The translations under genes were made by a program, and so were the position numbers. The notes beneath the pieces were generated by a model. That model was not told the origin of the DNA. It searched no databases and saw nothing but the letters and a program-made list of their open reading frames with translations. From a virus: 56,841 nucleotides of DNA. Shown here piece by piece: positions 53,999 through 56,841 of the stretch; within the stretch, counting starts at the first letter, position 1; the number at the start of each line of letters is the position of its first letter. Where the stretch lies: IMG/VR virus record IMGVR_UViG_3300049811_000087, positions 1 through 56,841 of that record; one strand, given 5' to 3'.

Positions 53999-56653
53999 GT
54001 GTATATTGACGAACAAACATATCTTGCACATTATGGTACCCCTCGACACTCGGGACGGTATCCTTGGGGATCTGGAGGAGATCCTCGAAACAGCCGATCA
54101 TTTTTAGAAATGGTAAAGGACCTTATTAAACAAGGGTTTACTGAAAAAGAAGTTGCCGATTCTTTTGGAATCTCAACAACTGATCTTCGAGCCTATAAGT
54201 CCATTGCCAAAGCAGAAGTTAAACAAGAGCAAATTCTTCAAGCTGAGAAACTTAAAGCAAAAGGCGTTTCTGATCTACAAGCAGCTAAGCAGATGGGCAT
54301 CCCTACGTCCACCTACAAAACGCTTCTACTGCCCTCGGCAAAACTTAAGCAAGACGCCATTCAAGTCGCCGTCGAGGTGCTCAAGAATCAGGTAGACAAA
54401 GTAGAATATCTTGACGTTGGCGCAGGAACAGAAATGTATTTGGGCCTAAGTCCTCAGCGTTTGAAACAAGCTCTTACAATCCTAAAAGCTGAAGGATATA
54501 ACATTTATTCAAATATCCCAGTTCCTCAGCTTGGCACCAGCCATGACACTAAGCTTCGTGTGTTAACAACTCCAGATAAAACATGGACAGACACTAGGCT
54601 TAATGTAGAGAAAGTAAAGCTTCTAAATGAACATCTTGATGATACAGGAAGAGGGTCTTTAGGAATTCTTCCGCCCATTGCAATAAATCCAAATAGGGTT
54701 GCTGTTAAATATGGGTCTGAAGGTGGAGCCAATGCGGACGGTGTGATGTACATTCGTCCTGGCGCTAAAGATCTTGATCTTGGCGGAAAAACTTATGCTC
54801 AGGTTCGAATTCAAGTTGGTGATAAACATTATCTTAAAGGTATGGCCCTCTACAAAGATGACCTTCCTGACGGTGTTGACATTTTGTTTAATACCAATAA
54901 AGAAAGCACAGGTAACAAACTTGATGCTTTGAAGAAGCTTGAATCAGATCCCGACAATCCCTTTGGTGCCCAGATTCGGCGTCAGATCACAAAGCTAGAT
55001 CCAAAGACTGGTAAAGAAGTCAATGCGTCAGCAGTTAACATAGTTAATGAAGAAGGTGGTTGGAGTGATTGGTCTAGAAGTATCGCTTCTCAGGTCCTCT
55101 CTAAACAGTCTCCTTCATTGGCTAGAGAAAGACTTGACGTAACCTACAAGCAAAGGAAAGCCGATCTTGATGAGATCATGGCTTTGACTAATCCAACAGT
55201 TAAAAAGAAATTGTTAGAAGAGTTTGCTGAAGGTACCGATGCTGCATCAATCCATCTTAAAGCGGCAAGTCTTCCTAAACAAGCTTGGCATGTTATCTTA
55301 CCAGTTAATTCTTTGTCTGAAACAGAAGTGTACGCACCTAACTATGACAATGGGCAACGAGTTGTGTTGATTAGGTATCCTCATGGAGGAACGTTTGAAA
55401 TACCTGAACTCATTGTCAACAACAGTAACAGAGAAGCTCGTCGACTTCTTAAAGACGCTAAAGATGCTATAGCTATTAACGCTAAGGTAGCAGAGCGTCT
55501 GTCTGGTGCAGACTTTGATGGCGACACTGTGTTGGTTATACCAAATGAATCTAACAAGATCAAATCGTCTAAGCCTCTACAAGGATTGATTAACTTCAAT
55601 CCAAGAGAAACTTATCGAGAGTATCCAGGCATGCCGGTTATGAAGAACACTCAGCAACAAATGGGTGAGATCTCTAATCTAATTACCGACATGACACTTA
55701 GGCAAGCTTCTAGAGAAGAACTAGAGCGAGCAGTTAAGCATTCAATGGTTGTTATTGACGCTGAGAAACATCGCCTTAACCACAAGCAATCATACAAAGA
55801 TCATGGCATCAAGGCACTGAAAGAAAAGTATCAAGCCAAACCGGATGGTACTGCAGGTGGAGCCAGCACTCTAATCTCTAGAGCCAAGAAGAAACCACCA
55901 ATCCCTGAGGTTCGGCTAAGGAAGCAAAGTGAAGGCGGACCTGTAGACAAGAAAACTGGCGAATTAGTCTATGTTCCAACAGGTAGAATAGATAATCGGA
56001 CAGGCAAACCAGCTAAAGTTCGAGGCTTTCTTACTGAGATGGAACTGGCTAGAGATGCTAGTACCCTATCATCGGGTACTCGTATGGAGAATCTCTATGC
56101 AGACCACGCCAATAAACTTAAGACAATGGCTAATCAAGCCAGACTCGAGAGCATCCGTACACCACGTGCACCCTACTCCAGGTCAGCCAAACAAGTATAC
56201 TCAAAGCAAGTAGATTCTTTAGAGCGCAAACTAACCGAGGCTAAGCTTAACGCCCCCCTTGAACGCCGTGCCCAGATCCTAGGTAATGAGATTCTTAAAC
56301 AAAAGAAGGCTGACAATCCAGCATTGGATCCTTCATCTGAAAAGAAACTAAAGTCTCAAGCCTTGGAAGAAGCACGTAATAGGACAGGCGCTAAAAAGAA
56401 GAAGATTGACATCACCCCTGACGAATGGGCAGCCATTCAAGCAGGTGCTATTAGTGATACTAAACTAAAGTCAATCCTTGACAACGCTGACATGGATAAG
56501 GTTAGAGAGTATGCAACTCCTAAGAACAAACTTTTGATGTCACCCAACAAGGTGGCTCGAGCGCAAGCTCTGCTTGAGAAGTATACAAGGGCTGAAGTAG
56601 CAGCTCGTCTTGGTGTTTCCCTTTCCACATTAGACAGATCGTTAGGAGGATGA
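53999..56653 (+). CDS. single-chain RNA polymerase-like protein with DFDGD motif and virion-type tag
   Basis: An 884-aa protein. A tag-like start, YLAHYG at 8-13 then TPRHSGRYPWGSG; helix-turn-helix-like segments at ~46-66 (TEKEVADSFGISTTDLRAY) and ~88-108, and another at ~863-882 (TRAEVAARLGVSLSTLDRSL). A candidate first barrel at ~225-300 has ADGVMYIR and HYLKGMAL. A second, at ~450-516, has VVLIRYPHGGTFEIPE and RLSGADFDGDTVLVIP, with DFDGD (505-509) as the metal-binding triad of beta'-type polymerases. This suggests a two-barrel polymerase like YonO and crAss-like phages. GTG at 53999, after AAGGAGGGG, places the tag at the same positions as in 10565 and 12809. Confidence 0.85.
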   Translation: MYIDEQTYLAHYGTPRHSGRYPWGSGGDPRNSRSFLEMVKDLIKQGFTEKEVADSFGISTTDLRAYKSIAKAEVKQEQILQAEKLKAKGVSDLQAAKQMGIPTSTYKTLLLPSAKLKQDAIQVAVEVLKNQVDKVEYLDVGAGTEMYLGLSPQRLKQALTILKAEGYNIYSNIPVPQLGTSHDTKLRVLTTPDKTWTDTRLNVEKVKLLNEHLDDTGRGSLGILPPIAINPNRVAVKYGSEGGANADGVMYIRPGAKDLDLGGKTYAQVRIQVGDKHYLKGMALYKDDLPDGVDILFNTNKESTGNKLDALKKLESDPDNPFGAQIRRQITKLDPKTGKEVNASAVNIVNEEGGWSDWSRSIASQVLSKQSPSLARERLDVTYKQRKADLDEIMALTNPTVKKKLLEEFAEGTDAASIHLKAASLPKQAWHVILPVNSLSETEVYAPNYDNGQRVVLIRYPHGGTFEIPELIVNNSNREARRLLKDAKDAIAINAKVAERLSGADFDGDTVLVIPNESNKIKSSKPLQGLINFNPRETYREYPGMPVMKNTQQQMGEISNLITDMTLRQASREELERAVKHSMVVIDAEKHRLNHKQSYKDHGIKALKEKYQAKPDGTAGGASTLISRAKKKPPIPEVRLRKQSEGGPVDKKTGELVYVPTGRIDNRTGKPAKVRGFLTEMELARDASTLSSGTRMENLYADHANKLKTMANQARLESIRTPRAPYSRSAKQVYSKQVDSLERKLTEAKLNAPLERRAQILGNEILKQKKADNPALDPSSEKKLKSQALEEARNRTGAKKKKIDITPDEWAAIQAGAISDTKLKSILDNADMDKVREYATPKNKLLMSPNKVARAQALLEKYTRAEVAARLGVSLSTLDRSLGG

Positions 56654-56841
56654 TGGCTACCGAGTCTATGGTCACCACTACAGACAATCCATTCAATCCT
56701 TTTGATGAGTTCCGTCAATGGTATGCTTTTGATGTTGCACATGGGTACCATACAGCATCCCTAGTGGCACGTCTCACCTTCACTTCAGATGAATTGTCAG
56801 AGCTAGATCAACGTCAGGCTAGAGAAATGGCTGTTGATGAG
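56650..56841 (+). CDS. partial gene downstream of the RNA polymerase-like gene
   Basis: The start (ATG at 56650 or 56653) overlaps the previous stop; TTAGGAGG is upstream. At least 63 residues: TDNPFNPFDEFRQWYAFDVA, HGYHTASLVARL, then an acidic helix. It runs off the window edge. Not recognised; it may belong with the polymerase or with packaging. If the map is circular, its remainder should be sought beyond the edge. Confidence 0.7.
   Translation, partial: MMATESMVTTTDNPFNPFDEFRQWYAFDVAHGYHTASLVARLTFTSDELSELDQRQAREMAVDE

Noticed and set aside
1-56841. Search for integrase, excisionase, repressor and attachment site
   Set aside because: No recombinase motifs or repressor-like divergent control region seen; lysogeny genes may still exist outside the window.

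Overview
This window is most of the genome of a tailed, long-tailed (siphovirus-type) double-stranded DNA phage. Every gene I can support is on the + strand. The sequence is not closed: the last gene runs off the right edge, so the left edge may simply continue the right one in a circular or permuted map. An actinobacterial host is likely. A DUF3039-like protein (an actinobacterial family) is encoded at 40.5 kb, the phage carries a peptidoglycan amidase, a ReqiPepy6-Gp37-like tail protein is present, and the genes that should be most highly expressed (capsid, tail tube, early micro-genes) use many more C/G-ending codons than the rest, as if tuned to a GC-rich host. I see no integrase, excisionase or repressor, which suggests a lytic phage.

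Layout. 0-0.6 kb holds the amidase endolysin. 0.6-9.8 kb holds host-recognition proteins: modular fibres, a tail esterase (alpha/beta-hydrolase with a jelly-roll-like front), and a protein joining a dead GDPD-like barrel to a glycoside-hydrolase-like barrel. 9.8-20.8 kb is the DNA-packaging and head-tail module: HNH nuclease, connector, two small proteins with an HYGVKGMKWG tag, large terminase, portal, a fused protease-capsid protein, head completion, tail terminator, two tail-tube paralogues and a tail chaperone. 20.8-28.3 kb holds a 1794-aa tape measure (about 270 nm tail by the usual 1.5 angstrom per residue), Dit and the tail-tip protein. 28.3-29.2 kb holds holin-like membrane proteins. 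29.2-34.2 kb is a set of membrane-anchored proteins of unknown role. 34.2-37.9 kb is one 1244-aa replication polyprotein with SF3 helicase, PrimPol-like, 3'-5' exonuclease and family B polymerase regions. 37.9-46.2 kb is a run of small accessory genes with three tRNAs (Lys-UUU, Ile-UAU, Leu-UAA) and two stretches that look like structured RNA. 46.2-50.1 kb is a striking array of micro-genes, most with their own promoter and terminator. 50.1-56.7 kb holds a DEAD-like helicase, an AT-rich repeat-bearing intergenic region (candidate origin), a decayed homing-type protein, two PD-(D/E)XK nucleases and an 884-aa protein with the DFDGD motif of multisubunit-type RNA polymerases.

How it may work together. 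Fifteen copies of one promoter (TAACA-like box, exactly 14 bp, TATAAT, GAGAGAC) mark the early or regulatory units. They drive the micro-gene array, the membrane cluster and the nuclease-RNA polymerase operon; three of them are followed by a hairpin plus T-run in the leader. The RNA polymerase-like protein starts with the same tag, at the same residue positions (8-13), as two proteins of the head module. My main hypothesis is that this polymerase is packaged in the virion through that tag and delivered with the DNA. The tag match, promoter repeats and catalytic motif are visible; packaging and promoter recognition are inference.
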